From a virus, in the IMG/VR virus record IMGVR_UViG_3300008113_000003, positions 1 to 64,000 of that record: a stretch of DNA of 64,000 nucleotides; one strand, given 5' to 3'. This document shows, in pieces, positions 48,189 to 58,067 of the stretch. How positions within the stretch are numbered: position 1 is the first letter of the stretch; the number at the start of each line of letters is the position of its first letter. The notes below the pieces were generated by a model. The model was given only the letters and a program-made list of their open reading frames with translations. It did not search any database and had not been told where the DNA came from. Position numbers and translations under genes: made by a program.

Positions 48189-49399
48189 GTTGTTACTCTT
48201 CTAAGTTTCCCATTTAAGAAGGATTTATAATTAGGACCTTTCAAAATAATAATTTCATTACCTTCCCTTTTAAATCTGAAGATACCAGCTGCTTCAGCTG
48301 CATCAAGCAATGTCTGTAAATAACCTTGCTTATGTTTTAAATTATTTTGTTCAAAAAAGTCGTCCAGAATTGGTTTTCTAGCTGTGCTAATGAAACCTAT
48401 TAAGTCTAAAATAATTTTGTTCTTATTTGGTGAACTAAAAGAGTACGAGAAACTTGGATTGTCTGTTTTCCAGAAAATAAACTCAGTATTAAACGGTTCT
48501 AATGTAATAACTCTAGTATCGATGAATTTTTTAAGTAGATTAAAATATGTTTTACGGAAAAATCTTTCTGCTACAAAAGCGTCCGTTGGGATTCTATAAA
48601 TTTCAAAGAAATGGTTAATAAAAATTTTACCTTGTCTGTTTTTAACTTTGATTTTAACTTTGTTTGAATCACCTGGGAATAAAACTGTTTCAACAAGAAT
48701 TGTTGGTGCTTTAACTGATTCCCATGTAATCATTAATTTACCATCCTCTTTTAACGTTTTAATTGGTTTCCAATCCCCAAGATCTGTAGATAATTTATAA
48801 TCATTAAACTTACTTTCAAATACGGATTTTAAAACCAAATCCACTCTCCTTGGGTTTTGTGTTTTTTTAGCTTTTGCTTGTATTGGAATATGGGGTGTTT
48901 GACCCGCTGTTGGTTCCTTTGTAATTGGAACGTTTTTTACTGTATTTTTTACCTGTTTATTGATAACAGGCGAAGGTTTTGGTGCTGGGGCTGGTGGTAC
49001 TGGTACTGGGGCTGGTTTTGGCTCCAACTCAGCATCAATCTCATTAAATAAATCCTCTAATAATTCATCACCTTCTTTTAAGATAGGTATTTTCATTTGG
49101 TACCCATCGTAAAAATCAGATGAATTAATGTCAACAGCATCCATATCAATGGAATAACCAGACTCTTCTAAAAGACCTGAGATTCTGTTATGTAGAAAAT
49201 CTTCTAGAAAAAAATCTAAAGAGGTTTCCTCATCAAAATTTTTTGTCGCTTTTTTAATCTCATCGATTGTGATGATTTCACGATATAAACCCGTGTTTTC
49301 CAGGCGATTATATGACAACTGAACACGGTTGTTTTCCGATTTTCCTTCACTAAGGATTTGTTCAATTATCAATTTTCTATATTGGTCAGATTTTCTCAT
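48185..49399 (-). CDS. Probable head-packaged protein with Pro/Ala linker
   Basis: 404 residues. N-terminus RKSDQYRKLIIEQILSE^GK fits a capsid-targeting peptide with an LxE cleavage site. A helical acidic part follows, then a Pro/Ala linker (residues 127-145, PAPVPVPPAPAPKPSP) and a basic C-terminal domain (FRFKREGNEIIILKGPNYK). A late-type motif lies at 49404-49413. Function unknown. Confidence 0.5.
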   Translation of the reverse strand: MRKSDQYRKLIIEQILSEGKSENNRVQLSYNRLENTGLYREIITIDEIKKATKNFDEETSLDFFLEDFLHNRISGLLEESGYSIDMDAVDINSSDFYDGYQMKIPILKEGDELLEDLFNEIDAELEPKPAPVPVPPAPAPKPSPVINKQVKNTVKNVPITKEPTAGQTPHIPIQAKAKKTQNPRRVDLVLKSVFESKFNDYKLSTDLGDWKPIKTLKEDGKLMITWESVKAPTILVETVLFPGDSNKVKIKVKNRQGKIFINHFFEIYRIPTDAFVAERFFRKTYFNLLKKFIDTRVITLEPFNTEFIFWKTDNPSFSYSFSSPNKNKIILDLIGFISTARKPILDDFFEQNNLKHKQGYLQTLLDAAEAAGIFRFKREGNEIIILKGPNYKSFLNGKLRRVTT

Positions 49400-49622
49400 T
49401 ATATATAAATATCTTGTTTTTTCGCTTTATTCTTAAAAATAAAACTAATATTATTGTATTAATGATTTTAGAGGTAAGAATATGTAGAAAAATGGCTGAA
49501 GTGCATGTCATCGACAGCGCCAACAGCCACCCAATTTCAATAATAAAAAGTAATTTAGAATCCTTAAATTCGCTTATTTTTGATCTTATGGGTAAATACA
49601 CCATAACAACGATTAAACGCAA
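49386..49622 (-). CDS. Small membrane protein
   Basis: 78 residues with two hydrophobic segments (LLFIIEIGWLLALSMTC and IFLHILTSKIINTIILVLFL) and a basic tail. It overlaps the next gene by 14 bp. A plus-strand frame of similar length overlaps it; this strand agrees with the neighbours. Confidence 0.4.
   Translation of the reverse strand: MRLIVVMVYLPIRSKISEFKDSKLLFIIEIGWLLALSMTCTSAIFLHILTSKIINTIILVLFLRIKRKNKIFIYNEKI
49404..49413 (-). promoter_or_regulatory. Putative late promoter motif GATATTTATA
   Basis: Minus-strand GATATTTATA 4 nt before the start of the 404-residue gene. Confidence 0.5.
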
Positions 49623-49643
49623 TAGGAAGCCGTTATTAACAAA

Positions 49644-51326
49644 TTAATTATCGTATTTGATAATCGCAACTTCTGGACCTCTTTTATTTTTACTTAAAGA
49701 GGTTATCTTTTCTCCGCTTATTGAGGTATCATCAATACAAATAGCAATAATCTCGGGTAATGAACTTAATTTATCGGGGATATTTGATAATTTTTCGTTA
49801 CCGTGAAAATCCACCAAATATAATTTATTACAATCCAATATGTCATCTGTAATTGTTTTTATATTACAGTTAGATGCTGTTAATCTAGCTAAACTACTCA
49901 ACGTGTTTATACCAGTTGGTAACTCTTTTAATTTACTGTTGTAATCCAAAACAATGTCAGTTAAATTAACCAAACCAGTTAAATCAAATTTATTTTCAAT
50001 TTTGCAGCCAGATAAATCAATAAAATTTAAACCTGTTAACTGATTAACCCAAGACGGAACCTCAGTCAACAAATTATTTCTAACCTTTAAATATTTTAAG
50101 TTCTTAAGGTTTTTGATTGACTCGGGTAATGACTCTAAACCGCAATCAGAAAAGTCTAATTTTTCCAAACTTTCGATGTCACCAATTTCATTTAAAATAT
50201 CAGAATCCATTTTATTACCACTGAAATCCAAAACTTTGGGTTTAGACTCCTTCAACATTTTAATGATTTGATCACCGTAACCTAATTTCAATAAAAACTG
50301 AATGTCATCATTAACTTTGTTCTTTAACTGTCTTTTTGGTAAAACAGTTTTAGTAATGTACTTTTTAAAATAGTCTTTAATATCTTTATTTGTATAAAAG
50401 AAGTCGTTTATGTCAATCGGTCTGTCTGGAACGTTCATATATTGCTGATCCTCAAAATGGAATTGCATGCGGACATTTGGGTCGTTTTTAGCGGCTTTCT
50501 TGGAACCATAACCTTTCTTAATTAACACGAATAACTCACCACGTCCATGATATGAGTCAAACATATTACCATATCTTGTACCAGCAGTACACCAAGTTGT
50601 GTATTTACCAAATTCAACGTTTGCTTCTCTATCATGAGTTATAACAATAACCCAATCTTTGTTTTCAAAAACTAATTCAGCACGCCCAATCATTGGGTCG
50701 TATTCCTTATTTTTTTCAATAAAGTTTTGGTGGTTTTGTATACATCTTAATTCCTTCGGATCTAGAGTGTGTACATTATCAGAAGAACCGTCATCATCCA
50801 TCATAGTGTATGGTAACACAACCTCATTAAGCGTTTGGTAATCTGGGTATTTGTTAATATCTCTCTTACTTTCCGCTAAAACGTTTGTTTTTTTAAGGAA
50901 AGCAAAAGTTTCCAATGACGATTTAACAGTTGTATATAAATCCTCATAAAAATTATGGTTAATAACGGCATCAGGGTTATTTGGGGTGTAAGAGATTAAT
51001 TGGTTTCTATATAAACCGAGTAACCATTGCAAGTTTTCTTTATTTGGGGTTGGATCGCACTCAACTAGAAAGCTAAAAGCAACCTCTCTTGGTGTTTTTT
51101 CTTCACCCAAATAATCGGTTGGGGGTATCCCCATATTTGATAGGAAGGAGAATAACCTGTAATCATAGAAAAGATCTTCTGGGTCATTATACACCATATG
51201 GTGCAAACTAGTAAAACCCTCGTGTCTATTGTCAAACTTAGTTAACTGTTGTCTTTTAACAGCCTTTCTATATGTCGCCTTAAATGAGTTATCATAGAGA
51301 TACTCAACTCTAGATTTTTTTTCCAT
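49644..51326 (-). CDS. Leucine-rich-repeat protein
   Basis: 560 residues. Residues 1-370 form a unique domain with YTTWCTAGTRYGNMFDSYHG and GRGELFVLIKKGYG. Residues about 375-545 carry 6-7 LRRs of 22-23 residues (LEKLDFSDCGLESLPESIKN, LKYLKVRNNLLTEVPSWVNQ and similar). LRRs bind proteins, so a host or virion partner is likely. A TAATATTG promoter element (51331-51338) lies 4 nt before the ATG. Confidence 0.8.
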   Translation of the reverse strand: MEKKSRVEYLYDNSFKATYRKAVKRQQLTKFDNRHEGFTSLHHMVYNDPEDLFYDYRLFSFLSNMGIPPTDYLGEEKTPREVAFSFLVECDPTPNKENLQWLLGLYRNQLISYTPNNPDAVINHNFYEDLYTTVKSSLETFAFLKKTNVLAESKRDINKYPDYQTLNEVVLPYTMMDDDGSSDNVHTLDPKELRCIQNHQNFIEKNKEYDPMIGRAELVFENKDWVIVITHDREANVEFGKYTTWCTAGTRYGNMFDSYHGRGELFVLIKKGYGSKKAAKNDPNVRMQFHFEDQQYMNVPDRPIDINDFFYTNKDIKDYFKKYITKTVLPKRQLKNKVNDDIQFLLKLGYGDQIIKMLKESKPKVLDFSGNKMDSDILNEIGDIESLEKLDFSDCGLESLPESIKNLKNLKYLKVRNNLLTEVPSWVNQLTGLNFIDLSGCKIENKFDLTGLVNLTDIVLDYNSKLKELPTGINTLSSLARLTASNCNIKTITDDILDCNKLYLVDFHGNEKLSNIPDKLSSLPEIIAICIDDTSISGEKITSLSKNKRGPEVAIIKYDN

Positions 51327-51380
51327 GGCACAATATTAGTAAATAATCTTTTAACAACAAAATATTTTCAAAGTTTTTTT

Positions 51381-51390
51381 CATATTTATA
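51381..51390 (+). promoter_or_regulatory. Putative late promoter motif CATATTTATA
   Basis: Only 3 nt before the bS21 start, so an authentic transcript may start at or after the ATG; assignment is weak. Confidence 0.3.
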
Positions 51391-51393
51391 TGT

Positions 51394-51582
51394 ATGCTAT
51401 ACATCGAAGTAAAGGGTAATATAGAAAAAGCCCTAAAGACCTACAAAAATAAGGTTTTTAAAACAAAGATTCACGATGAATTACGTGAAAGAAAAGAATT
51501 TAAAAAGAAATGCGTTGAAAGACGTGAAGAAATCTTAAAAGCTAAACACAAACAGTATTTACAGACTAAAGAAGAAGCTTAG
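51394..51582 (+). CDS. rpsU: Ribosomal protein bS21
   Basis: 62 residues. IEKALKTYKNKVFKTKIHDELRERKEF...VERREEILKAKHKQY matches bS21 throughout, including the basic C-terminal helix and a Tyr at position 55. bS21 sits next to the anti-Shine-Dalgarno end of 16S rRNA; in Flavobacteriia structural work shows bS21 covering that sequence. A phage copy could replace the host protein and alter which mRNAs are initiated. It is the only plus-strand gene between 36 and 64 kb. Confidence 0.92.
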   Translation: MLYIEVKGNIEKALKTYKNKVFKTKIHDELRERKEFKKKCVERREEILKAKHKQYLQTKEEA

Positions 51583-52036
51583 TTGAATTTATGTAATCAA
51601 CTGATTCAAATAAATTCTTACCTCTTTCCTGCGTTTTGATGAATTTCTTAACAAGCTGACCCGCAACTGCGTTTGCCTCGTCTTCTATTTCACCACCAAT
51701 GTCTTGTACTGGTTTTACAATACGATCATCTTCATATTGTTTCTTATGAACCATTTCATGGGCCACACTTCTCATGACATCACCTAACATTCTGTTTTTT
51801 GCGTAAACACAAACAAGTTTATCTTTATCACGATAAAATGCTGTTGTTACAACACCATTTTTATCACGATCATGGCATAACAAACATTTGAAGTCGCCAG
51901 ACAAGTCTAATTCTTTACAACAAAACTCAATAAAAGCTTTTGCTGTCTCAAACTTATCCTCAGGGAACTCAAGACCATCTTCGATTTCTAAATCGCAAGA
52001 CGGACCTTTACCTTTTATAACTTCTAATAGTCTCAT
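51566..52036 (-). CDS. Zincin-type metalloprotease-like protein
   Basis: 156 residues. VAHEMVHKKQYEDD carries the HExxH zinc motif; GGEIEDEANAVAGQLVKKF downstream offers the third ligand (E). SprT-like or phage-specific zincin. It overlaps the end of bS21 on the other strand by 17 bp, and its start overlaps the fibre-gene stop by one base. Confidence 0.7.
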   Translation of the reverse strand: MRLLEVIKGKGPSCDLEIEDGLEFPEDKFETAKAFIEFCCKELDLSGDFKCLLCHDRDKNGVVTTAFYRDKDKLVCVYAKNRMLGDVMRSVAHEMVHKKQYEDDRIVKPVQDIGGEIEDEANAVAGQLVKKFIKTQERGKNLFESVDYINSTKLLL

Positions 52037-55000
52037 TATAATAAATTGTTTATGTCTCTATTTTTAAACGAACCTGCGGTTCCGTTTGTCCCAAACAGTA
52101 AATAATTAACAGGTGTTGCTTGAACGTATTGTTGTTTTTGTGTATTAACAACCAACCAATCATAACCATCGTATAATAACTCAACACTTTCTAAAGTTTC
52201 TAACGGGAAGAAATATCCACCATTTGTAACTCTAGTGTTTATGTTAGATGCGATAATTCTATCTTGTGTACCCCCTGAAACCCATTTACTCGCAACAATT
52301 AAATCATTTAAATTATTTAAGTTGTTTCTTTTTGTGACAAACTTAATAACTCTACTCTCATCGTTTGCGCTTACAAATGGTGGTAATACAACAATATAGT
52401 TTTCTGTTGATCCCGTGTTAACCACATCTAAAACAACATATGTTAATTTAGCTGTAAAACCTGTTACCTGTAATTCTTTAACCTGTATTGTATCCGTATT
52501 AGAACTTGTTGTAAATATAAGATTAAATGTATCACCAGTAAAGCTATTTTCATCTAAGAAAATAAATCCATGTGTTGTTACACCTTCTTTTGATTGCACA
52601 TCGTCAGTTGGATCGAAATCAACTTGGACTGTTGTGCTATCACTGTTTTGTATTTCAAGTATTGTATTAGTTAATGTTACGCCTGTTACAGCTGTGCCAC
52701 CACTTGTTGATGTAAATCCGCTTGTACCTGATGAACCAGATACAGCCATCACATCCCAATCAGGGTTTGAGTCTGGTGGGTTTGAACCTATACCAGAAGC
52801 CGTTGTGTTTGTAAATATATAAGTTATTCCGTTGTAATAAACAACATCATTTAAGCCATAAGATATTGTTGACCCAGTTATTGGATCACCGTCCCAAACA
52901 CCTAACCAATTAAAGCTATATCCTGAAGAACCACTTGTTCCTGATTCACCTGAAGATCCTGATGTACCATCAACGCCTGAGGTTCCAGAAGAACCCGAAC
53001 TCCCTGATGAACCCGCAATAGCGCCAACCGAAGTCACTACAAAAGAATAATATGAATTACCTTCAGTATAATAACCTACTGAATGTGTTGTTGAATCATT
53101 ATTGCTAATGTATAATCTAACAATCATTCTATTTGTTGGGTCAATAGTTGTTGTTGGTAATACAATATCCATATTAACTTCAACAGGAATTATCGAACTA
53201 ACCCAACCAATTAGTACAACATTTGATGTTATTGTCGGTCCAATCGGTGTTCCAGTGTTATCAGCTAATTGTATTTCAACATAAGCATCAATATCATCAT
53301 TACTTGCAGGTTTCAAATAATGTAAATGAAATCTTTGCACACCACCAGGTATTACCGAAAACCCTAATTCAGGTGTTATATAATCAGAAACCAATACGTT
53401 TTGTTGTCCGCTAGTTAAATTTGTTGTTACTGTTTGTGTTGTTCCTGTTGATGGTTGTGTCGATAAAACTTTGTAACCTGAAACATCGCTGTTTTGGCTC
53501 TCATTAAAATAATATGTTTGACCAACCGAAATACCACTCACACCTGATGTTCCGCTTTCTCCTGAAGTTCCTGATTCCCCAGATGTTCCTGAAGATCCAC
53601 TTTCTCCGCTCGTTCCAGACTCACCTGATGTACCACTCTCTCCTGAGGTTCCGTTTTCACCAGATGTTCCACTTTCTCCTGAAGTTCCTGATTCCCCTGA
53701 TGTTCCTGATTCCCCTGATGTTCCTGATTCACCGCTTGTTCCTGATTCCCCTGATGTTCCTGATTCCCCTGATGTTCCTGATTCACCGCTTGTTCCAGAC
53801 TCGCCTGATGTACCATCAACACCGTTTATACCAGAAATACCTGATGTTCCTGATTCACCTGATGTACCACTCTCTCCAGAACTACCTGAAGAACCAGACT
53901 CACCTGATGTTCCTGATTCACCTGAAGTACCACTCTCTCCAGAACTACCTGAAGAACCAGATTCTCCACTTGTACCAGATTCTCCGTTTGTACCAGATTC
54001 ACCTGAAGATCCAGCAGAACCACTCTCACCGCTTGTACCAGATTCTCCTGAACTACCTGAAGAACCACTCTCACCGCTTGTACCAGATTCTCCTGAAGAA
54101 CCACTCTCACCGCTTGTACCAGATTCTCCTGAAGTACCACTCTCTCCTGAGGTTCCTGAAGATCCAGATTCGCCACTTGTACCAGATTCTCCAGAACTAC
54201 CTGAAGAACCAGATTCTCCACTTGTACCATTCTCACCTGAAGTACCGCTCTCACCAGAAATACCTGACGTACCATCAACACCGTTTACGCCAGAAATACC
54301 AGAGGTTCCTGATTCACCAGATGTTCCTGAAGATCCAGACTCACCTGATGTACCACTCTCTCCTGAGGTTCCGTTTTCACCTGATGTTCCTGAAGATCCA
54401 GATTCACCAGATGTTCCAGATGTTCCCGATTCACCACTTGTTCCTGAAGATCCAGATTCACCAGATGTTCCTGATTCACCAGATGTTCCTGATTCACCAG
54501 ATGTTCCTGAAGATCCAGATTCACCAGATGTTCCTGAAGATCCAGATTCACCAGATGTTCCTGATTCACCGCTTGACCCAGAGGAGCCACTTTCACCAGA
54601 TGTTCCGCTTTCGCCAGAAATACCTGACGTACCATCAACACCGTTTACACCCGAAATACCACTTGTTCCTGATTCTCCTGAGGTTCCTGATTCTCCTGAG
54701 GTTCCTGAGGTTCCTGATTCTCCTGAGGTTCCTGAAGATCCTGATTCACCGCTTGTTCCTGAAGATCCTGATTCTCCTGAGGTTCCTGATTCACCGCTTG
54801 TTCCTGAAGATCCTGATTCTCCTGAGGTTCCTGATTCACCACTTGTTCCTGATTCACCACTTGTTCCTGAAGATCCTGATTCTCCTGAGGTTCCAGCAAC
54901 ACCGCCAGTTCCACCACCGCCACCAGATATATCAATAGTTACAATTTTATAGCCACCAACTCCTGTTGTTGAGCTAATTCCGTTAATACCAGTACCAGTA

Positions 55001-55713
55001 AACTCTATATAACTTGCACCAGCGATACCACTTGTACCGTATTTAATAACAGGGAACTCATCAGTGTAATTTAATGCGTCTAAATTATATTGAGCTTCAG
55101 CTGATCCAGCTTGTAATGTCGCATAAACACTTGCTGGTATAGCCCATTGTAAAGATTTATTATCAGTTATTTCAGATATAGCATTATAAGCTGCGTCTAA
55201 GGGTACTCTTTGTAAACTTGAATATGATCCATCTTCAGCAAATTTAGCAAAAAATGAAATAGTAGATGATGAGGGTCTTTCTGTTACCTTTATTATCTCA
55301 AATAGGTTAAATATACCGATTAATTGGATAAAGGCATTTGCATCAACAGCATTGTTAATAATTTTAAAACCCTCAACAACATCATTCGTTGTTGTTAAAC
55401 CATTAACTTCTAAATACGTTGTATCTTCGCAATAAAAAACACCATCTGGTGTTGCGGTTGTTATCGTAATACCTGTATTTGTACCTGTCGCTAGATTATC
55501 AATTTCAAATGAATTGGCACCAATATTTATACTAGTAATTACAGATCCAGTTGGTATATCTGTACCTGAAACCACCAATCCCTCAACCAAATTGTTTATA
55601 TCAACGACATTTGTAATGGTGTTACTACTATTTGTTGTATCACCAGTTATATTGGGGCCGTAGGTTACCCAACTTGGTATTAGTATTGTACCTGTAATTA
55701 AACTATGACTCAT
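52036..55713 (-). CDS. Giant collagen-like fibre protein
   Basis: 1225 residues. N-terminal beta domain (1-265), then over 130 Gly-X-Y triplets, mostly GTS, GES and GSS with rare GVNGVDGTSGIS breaks at regular spacing (about residues 355, 470 and 590), then globular domains. A late module WLGVWDGDPITGSTISYGLN...WDVMAVSG resembles a CBM5/12-like sugar-binding fold and is again followed by GSSGTSG. No Pro in the collagen part. Likely a tail or surface fibre. Confidence 0.85.
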   Translation of the reverse strand: MSHSLITGTILIPSWVTYGPNITGDTTNSSNTITNVVDINNLVEGLVVSGTDIPTGSVITSINIGANSFEIDNLATGTNTGITITTATPDGVFYCEDTTYLEVNGLTTTNDVVEGFKIINNAVDANAFIQLIGIFNLFEIIKVTERPSSSTISFFAKFAEDGSYSSLQRVPLDAAYNAISEITDNKSLQWAIPASVYATLQAGSAEAQYNLDALNYTDEFPVIKYGTSGIAGASYIEFTGTGINGISSTTGVGGYKIVTIDISGGGGGTGGVAGTSGESGSSGTSGESGTSGESGTSGESGSSGTSGESGTSGESGSSGTSGESGSSGTSGESGTSGTSGESGTSGESGTSGISGVNGVDGTSGISGESGTSGESGSSGSSGESGTSGESGSSGTSGESGSSGTSGESGTSGESGTSGESGSSGTSGESGTSGTSGESGSSGTSGENGTSGESGTSGESGSSGTSGESGTSGISGVNGVDGTSGISGESGTSGENGTSGESGSSGSSGESGTSGESGSSGTSGESGTSGESGTSGESGSSGESGTSGESGSSGSSGESGTSGESGSAGSSGESGTNGESGTSGESGSSGSSGESGTSGESGTSGESGSSGSSGESGTSGESGTSGISGINGVDGTSGESGTSGESGTSGESGTSGESGTSGESGTSGESGTSGESGTSGESGTSGENGTSGESGTSGESGTSGESGSSGTSGESGTSGESGTSGVSGISVGQTYYFNESQNSDVSGYKVLSTQPSTGTTQTVTTNLTSGQQNVLVSDYITPELGFSVIPGGVQRFHLHYLKPASNDDIDAYVEIQLADNTGTPIGPTITSNVVLIGWVSSIIPVEVNMDIVLPTTTIDPTNRMIVRLYISNNDSTTHSVGYYTEGNSYYSFVVTSVGAIAGSSGSSGSSGTSGVDGTSGSSGESGTSGSSGYSFNWLGVWDGDPITGSTISYGLNDVVYYNGITYIFTNTTASGIGSNPPDSNPDWDVMAVSGSSGTSGFTSTSGGTAVTGVTLTNTILEIQNSDSTTVQVDFDPTDDVQSKEGVTTHGFIFLDENSFTGDTFNLIFTTSSNTDTIQVKELQVTGFTAKLTYVVLDVVNTGSTENYIVVLPPFVSANDESRVIKFVTKRNNLNNLNDLIVASKWVSGGTQDRIIASNINTRVTNGGYFFPLETLESVELLYDGYDWLVVNTQKQQYVQATPVNYLLFGTNGTAGSFKNRDINNLL

Positions 55714-55727
55714 TTATATATTTTTTT

Positions 55728-57950
55728 TTAAAAAACCATTCTTATTCCATTGGAGTTTGATGCACCTAATGAACCTAAATTAAACACATGGTAATTACTA
55801 GCCGTAGCTAATGTCATTGAGGCACCCACAATAGTACCAGCAACAACATCTTGAACCCTTATTATTGGGAAATATGCGTTATTAGTTGCACTATTTGCAC
55901 CACCACCGTTTGTAGCTGATATTGGTGTTGTTAATGCATATGTTGTACCCGATCTTGAACCAGTTGCGTGGTAATAACTCATCAACTGAACATCACCACC
56001 AGATGGGGCAACAATCGTAGCGCCAGCGGCTGAAACAGATGAGACTGTAAAACCTAATGAATATGCCGCAGCTGACCCTGAAGATGTACCTGAACTTGAT
56101 GAAACGGTGATATCAAATGTGTTTGTTGAAACGTTACTAACAACGCAATATTCATTATCAATATTAACATTTCTAATGATGACAGCATCACCATTACTCC
56201 TACCATGATTATTATGTGTTACGGTTACAGTTGAACCACTTCTACTCCAAGATAAACCAGTATTAACTGTCGCACTTGAGACAATGTATATGTTTGCTGA
56301 ACCACTATTATATGCTAAATATCTGGATACATTGTTATAAACTGTTGATGTGCCACCGCCAGCTGATGATGTACCGCTTGTACCAGCTACACCAGATTCG
56401 CCAGAAGATCCAGCTGACCCTGAAGAACCAGGTGAACCAATACCAGATGTACCTGAAGAACCAGGTGAACCAATACCAGATGTACCTGAAGAACCAGGTG
56501 AACCAATACCAGATGTACCTGAAGAACCAGCTTCCCCTGAAGAACCAGCAGATCCTGATGAACCAGCTTCCCCTGAAGAACCAGCAGATCCTGATGAACC
56601 TGTTGCACCAATTGTTCCTTGTAAATTTGTTGTTGATGGGTTTTGTGGCCCAGATGATGAAAAAGCAAAACTGGTTACGTCAATCGATAATTGACCCGTA
56701 CCAGCGTTATAGGTTATTACAGTACCATTAGCATAATTTAAATTATCATATGCTATAATAACGGATTGACCCGTTGAGTATGATAAATTTGTTAATGTTG
56801 TTACAATTAATGGTACACCGACAGCCAATGTTGAATAATCAACTGGTGTTGAAGATAAACCTAAATATTTGTCACTATAACCAGACGTTCCTGATGTACC
56901 AGGTCCGCCACTCGTACCAGATGTTCCTGGCCCACCACTTGTTCCTGAAGAACCAGCGGATCCTGAAGAACCTGATGACCCAGTGTTACCACTTGTTCCT
57001 GAAGAACCAGCGGATCCTGAAGAACCAGCGGATCCAGATGTACCGTCACCACCAGAAGCACCATCCAAGTTAACAACCCAGCTACTATGTAAACCACTGC
57101 CAACAACTCTTGTTGGGGTACCAAATGTTAAAATACCTGTGGCACCATCATAGTTTATAACCTCACATTCTTGGTAATTACTTATATCATAAGCAATTAT
57201 AATTGATTGTGCAACTGTATAAGCTAAACCTGTTGCAACTGTTATCGCACCAGGACTACCTAATGTAAATGGTGTTGAGGATGTTGTTTTATATAAATCA
57301 CCATTGGCACCACTTGTCCCTGTTTCACCTGATGAACCTGAAGAACCACTTACACCGCTTGTACCAGTAAAACCTGAAGAACCAGCAGATCCTGAAGATC
57401 CAGGTGAACCAACACCTGATGTTCCTGAAGAACCAGCAGATCCTGAAGATCCAGTGATACCAGATGTACCAGATTCCCCTGAAGAACCTGATGACCCTGA
57501 AGAACCAGTGATACCACTTGTTCCTGAGTTACCAGATGTCCCCGAAGTTCCAGTACCACCACCAGCTATTGAGCTTAAATCAACGTCAACTGTGCTACCA
57601 TCAGCAGCTGTAAAGGTTATAATATTTGTACCGCTATCAAAAGTAGCATTAACGAATTCAGCGCCAGTTCCACCACCGCTTCCAGAGATTTTTCTCCAAA
57701 GAGTAATAGGTGTGCCATCAACAGTTATTGTTTCAGCAAAATTACCACCATTATTATCATAGACAAACGCAGTGTGCGTTTCAAGGCACAAATATAATGT
57801 TGTTGTCCCAGTTACAGTTACGTATGCAAACTGATCAGCCCTGAAGTCTTTTGCCGACCATTCGACAATCTCAAGGAACTGCATATTCGCATCCAACTCA
57901 TTATGTGTTAATGGTCTGGATAGATTTGCTCTTAATACTAAATTTGACAT
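55728..57950 (-). CDS. Collagen-like fibre protein
   Basis: 740 residues. N-terminus SNLVLRANLSRPLTHNELDA is a typical phage fibre-attachment opening. Three separate Gly-X-Y tracts (about 135-215, 305-350 and 455-525; GTS, GSS, GSP, GEA) alternate with small beta domains beginning YKTTSSTPFTLGSPGAI and YLGLSSTPVDYSTLAVG, which look like duplicated modules. The C-terminal head has YHATGSRSGTTYALTTP and ends HVFNLGSLGASNSNG. A late motif lies at 57988-57996. Confidence 0.85.
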   Translation of the reverse strand: MSNLVLRANLSRPLTHNELDANMQFLEIVEWSAKDFRADQFAYVTVTGTTTLYLCLETHTAFVYDNNGGNFAETITVDGTPITLWRKISGSGGGTGAEFVNATFDSGTNIITFTAADGSTVDVDLSSIAGGGTGTSGTSGNSGTSGITGSSGSSGSSGESGTSGITGSSGSAGSSGTSGVGSPGSSGSAGSSGFTGTSGVSGSSGSSGETGTSGANGDLYKTTSSTPFTLGSPGAITVATGLAYTVAQSIIIAYDISNYQECEVINYDGATGILTFGTPTRVVGSGLHSSWVVNLDGASGGDGTSGSAGSSGSAGSSGTSGNTGSSGSSGSAGSSGTSGGPGTSGTSGGPGTSGTSGYSDKYLGLSSTPVDYSTLAVGVPLIVTTLTNLSYSTGQSVIIAYDNLNYANGTVITYNAGTGQLSIDVTSFAFSSSGPQNPSTTNLQGTIGATGSSGSAGSSGEAGSSGSAGSSGEAGSSGTSGIGSPGSSGTSGIGSPGSSGTSGIGSPGSSGSAGSSGESGVAGTSGTSSAGGGTSTVYNNVSRYLAYNSGSANIYIVSSATVNTGLSWSRSGSTVTVTHNNHGRSNGDAVIIRNVNIDNEYCVVSNVSTNTFDITVSSSSGTSSGSAAAYSLGFTVSSVSAAGATIVAPSGGDVQLMSYYHATGSRSGTTYALTTPISATNGGGANSATNNAYFPIIRVQDVVAGTIVGASMTLATASNYHVFNLGSLGASNSNGIRMVF

Positions 57951-57987
57951 TTATTTATAAAATTTCTTTGATTTTATTATTCCTTAA

Positions 57988-57996
57988 TATAAATAG
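57988..57996 (-). promoter_or_regulatory. Putative late promoter motif CTATTTATA
   Basis: Minus-strand CTATTTATA 37 nt before the start of the 740-residue fibre gene. Confidence 0.45.
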
Positions 57997-58067
57997 TTAT
58001 TAATCGGAGAAAATGTCATGTAAACCGATTAAAACTTAATTTATTAAATTGTGTGTAATTAAACCTT

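Noticed and set aside
49414-49647. Plus-strand 77-residue frame opposite a small membrane protein
   Set aside because: Composition is poor and it is antisense to neighbours; the minus-strand frame has two clear spans.
53540-54900. Dense short repeats resembling a CRISPR array
   Set aside because: Repeats are in-frame 9- and 18-bp coding units without distinct spacers; they encode collagen-like triplets.
53514-54938. Very long plus-strand open frame (His/Leu/Gln-rich) opposite the fibre gene
   Set aside because: It is the antisense of the Gly-X-Y repeat; low-complexity composition and no promoter. The same applies to plus-strand frames at 56276-57073 and 57304-57762.
58005-58034. Terminator between the 400- and 740-residue fibre genes
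   Set aside because: AATCGG/CCGATT hairpin has a long loop and no T tract.
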